Positions 4,535 through 5,977 of a stretch of 5,977 bases of DNA are shown here, piece by piece. The notes under the pieces are model-generated. The model was not told the DNA's origin and did not search any database. It saw only the letters and a list, made by a program, of their open reading frames with translations. Source of the stretch: Candidatus Latescibacterota bacterium (lineage in GTDB: Bacteria; Latescibacterota; 4484-107; B68-G9); assembly GCA_012961755.1 (NCBI GenBank), contig DTYS01000258.1, positions 1 through 5,977 of the forward strand, written 5' to 3'. Position numbers and translations under genes: made by a program. Each line of letters starts with the position of its first letter. Positions within the stretch are counted from its first letter, which is position 1.

Positions 4535-5977
4535 TCAGAACACGACCTGGGATACGGCCTTGGATATGAGCGCAAGTGATATGGACGCCATACCTATAAG
4601 CCCCATACCACAGGAGTAACCGGCCAGAAGTATAGGAGCGTACGCGCTCCACCTCTCACCCCCGAACCTCCTCCTCAGGTACCCCCTCCCCAGAAGCGCC
4701 CCCAGGAACTGCGGTATAGCATAGTGGGGCCAGGTGTTGAACCCCATTATGAAGCCGTAGACTATGAGGGTGGGGGCGCCTAAGAGGGAGAGCAAAAGGT
4801 AAGCTACGCTCCCGAACCCGAAGCCGGCCAAGATGTAGGGGAACTTTATTATCCCCTTTATCAGGGCCTTCCCCCCAGGAAGCGTGGACTTGACCCACAT
4901 CGCCTCCATAGTAGCGTGGAAGGGCCACATCCTATGGGCGTAGGGGTAGGCCGCAGAAGGTATCGGCCCGAGCTTCCATATCACCGAGTAGAATATGAAG
5001 CTACACACTAACATGACCAAAAGGGTCAACACAGTGAGCTTGACGAGGCTTCCGAAGGTTGTCTTGGTGAGCTCGAGCTGCTTGAAGACCGACACTTGTC
5101 CGCTGTGGTCGAATATAGGGATGGGAGCGAACCATATGGCAGCCCCCTTGTAACCCGAAAGGTAGAACACCGCCTCCTTGAGGTACGGTATGGATGCACC
5201 GTAGGGGGTGCCGGTAAGTCCCACCATCCTCGCACCTACGTACGAGCCTAAGGGGGTGTAGAGGAAACCGAACAGGGCGGTTATCCACCACGGGAACTCG
5301 GGGACGAGTATGTGGACCAGGACCACGAAACATAGCGTGCTTGCGGCCCATATAAGGAGCACGGTCGGTATGGGCACGTCGCCCCGGCCTGGAGGAGGCC
5401 TGAGGAGCTTCGGTCCTCCCCTCGCCCTGAGTATGGCCCTCCCCGCCACGCCGAACCCTATGAGGGCCACGACCAAGGCCGTACCTATCCCGAAGCTTAT
5501 CCAGAAGTCGAAGGAGTTGGAGATGCTCGTCGGGATGGTGGTCATCCCGGGCTTCCACGTGTGGAGTATCCCATGCTTGTAGAGCAGGGGGTTGGCCACG
5601 AAGTTGGCTATAAGGGAGCTTATGAACGTCCCCACCACGACCCAAAACGGCAGCACGAAGCCTATGAGAAAGTGCACGAGGTCGGTCCCGAAGCCCAATA
5701 CGCTCGCAGGAAGTATGGACTTTATCTTGACCGTAAAGTCTATGAAGGGGATGGGAAGTAGCTGGACCGTGCTCGTGAGGAATATGCTCGAGAGCGTCGG
5801 TATAACCACGTATACCGCACCCCATATGAGCCCTATGAAGGCCCCCGTGGTGAACACCCTCCACCTCCAACCCTCACGCCTTCCGGACGTCTCGGCCAGG
5901 GCCGTGGCACCCCAGGCCTGGACGTAGGCCATGGGGAAGGGGAGCCTCTCCAGGTCGCTCGTGATCCTGAAGAGCAC
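4535..5977 (-). CDS. OPT-like polytopic membrane transporter, 5' end cut off by window edge
   Basis: 480 residues are visible and the frame is open to the right edge; the GTG at the edge encodes an internal valine rather than a start. The visible part holds roughly ten hydrophobic segments. Near its beginning is LERLPFPMAYVQAWG (residues 9-23), the E-x-LPFP motif that in OPT proteins follows several N-terminal helices, so an N-terminal portion is missing. Further landmarks are MVGLTGTPYG at 251-260, FDHSGQVSVFKQLELTKTTFGS at 289-310, NTWPHYAIPQFLGALLGR at 414-431 and RFGGERWSAYAPILLAG at 437-453. These line up in order and spacing with those of the downstream 651-residue protein, where the first motif lies about 183 residues in, so the full protein should be about 650-670 residues. 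It is the promoter-proximal member visible of a - strand operon. The substrate is unknown; peptides or metal chelates are the family precedent. Confidence 0.78.
   Translation of the reverse strand: MLFRITSDLERLPFPMAYVQAWGATALAETSGRREGWRWRVFTTGAFIGLIWGAVYVVIPTLSSIFLTSTVQLLPIPFIDFTVKIKSILPASVLGFGTDLVHFLIGFVLPFWVVVGTFISSLIANFVANPLLYKHGILHTWKPGMTTIPTSISNSFDFWISFGIGTALVVALIGFGVAGRAILRARGGPKLLRPPPGRGDVPIPTVLLIWAASTLCFVVLVHILVPEFPWWITALFGFLYTPLGSYVGARMVGLTGTPYGASIPYLKEAVFYLSGYKGAAIWFAPIPIFDHSGQVSVFKQLELTKTTFGSLVKLTVLTLLVMLVCSFIFYSVIWKLGPIPSAAYPYAHRMWPFHATMEAMWVKSTLPGGKALIKGIIKFPYILAGFGFGSVAYLLLSLLGAPTLIVYGFIMGFNTWPHYAIPQFLGALLGRGYLRRRFGGERWSAYAPILLAGYSCGMGLIGMASISLALISKAVSQVVF

Noticed and set aside
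5001..5870. - strand open frame of 289 codons within the upstream OPT-like gene
   Set aside because: It overlaps the supported membrane-protein frame completely and has a basic, Arg/His-rich composition with no domain pattern.

Overview
The window looks like a piece of a GC-rich, probably thermophilic archaeal chromosome. The evidence is an archaeal BRE/TATA-type promoter about 50 bases ahead of the first complete gene, strong GGAGG-type ribosome binding sites, heavy use of AGG (Arg) and ATA (Ile) codons, tightly packed overlapping genes, and archaeal-type gene families (a FmdE-family protein with the HGHLGP motif, OPT-like membrane proteins). I would guess Thermoproteota, Korarchaeota or a relative, but nothing here fixes the phylum.

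Layout, left to right. (1) Bases 2-139 hold the last 45 codons of an unrecognised + strand gene. (2) A short intergenic region (140-200) carries a promoter and ribosome binding site for a two-gene + strand operon: a 200-residue fusion of a CooT-like nickel-binding domain to a FmdE domain (201-803), then an overlapping six-helix membrane protein that looks like the substrate-binding S component of an ECF transporter (about 763-1296). (3) A 46-base gap contains a perfect 14-base palindrome and a possible promoter. It precedes a + strand DegT/DnrJ/EryC1/StrS-family PLP aminotransferase (1343-2575). (4) The rest is a - strand pair of large polytopic membrane proteins of the OPT-like (DUF6784/DUF6785-type) superfamily. 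The upstream one enters from the right edge (4535-5977, 5' end missing) and the downstream one is complete (2569-4524). The aminotransferase and the second transporter converge tail to tail and overlap by 7 bases.

How the genes may work together. The CooT-FmdE protein and the S component are almost certainly co-transcribed and probably translationally coupled, which suggests that uptake of a small molecule or metal-related ligand is tied to a metal-handling protein in the cytoplasm. No ECF ATPase or T-subunit gene is visible, so shared energising subunits would have to come from elsewhere. The two OPT-like proteins are also coupled (9 bases between stop and next start), share sequence landmarks in the same order, and are probably paralogous subunits or paired transporters of oligopeptide-like or metal-chelate substrates. 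Nothing in the sequence links the aminotransferase functionally to either transporter set. There is no gene-free stretch longer than about 60 bases, and I saw no RNA genes, mobile elements, CRISPR arrays or long repeats.
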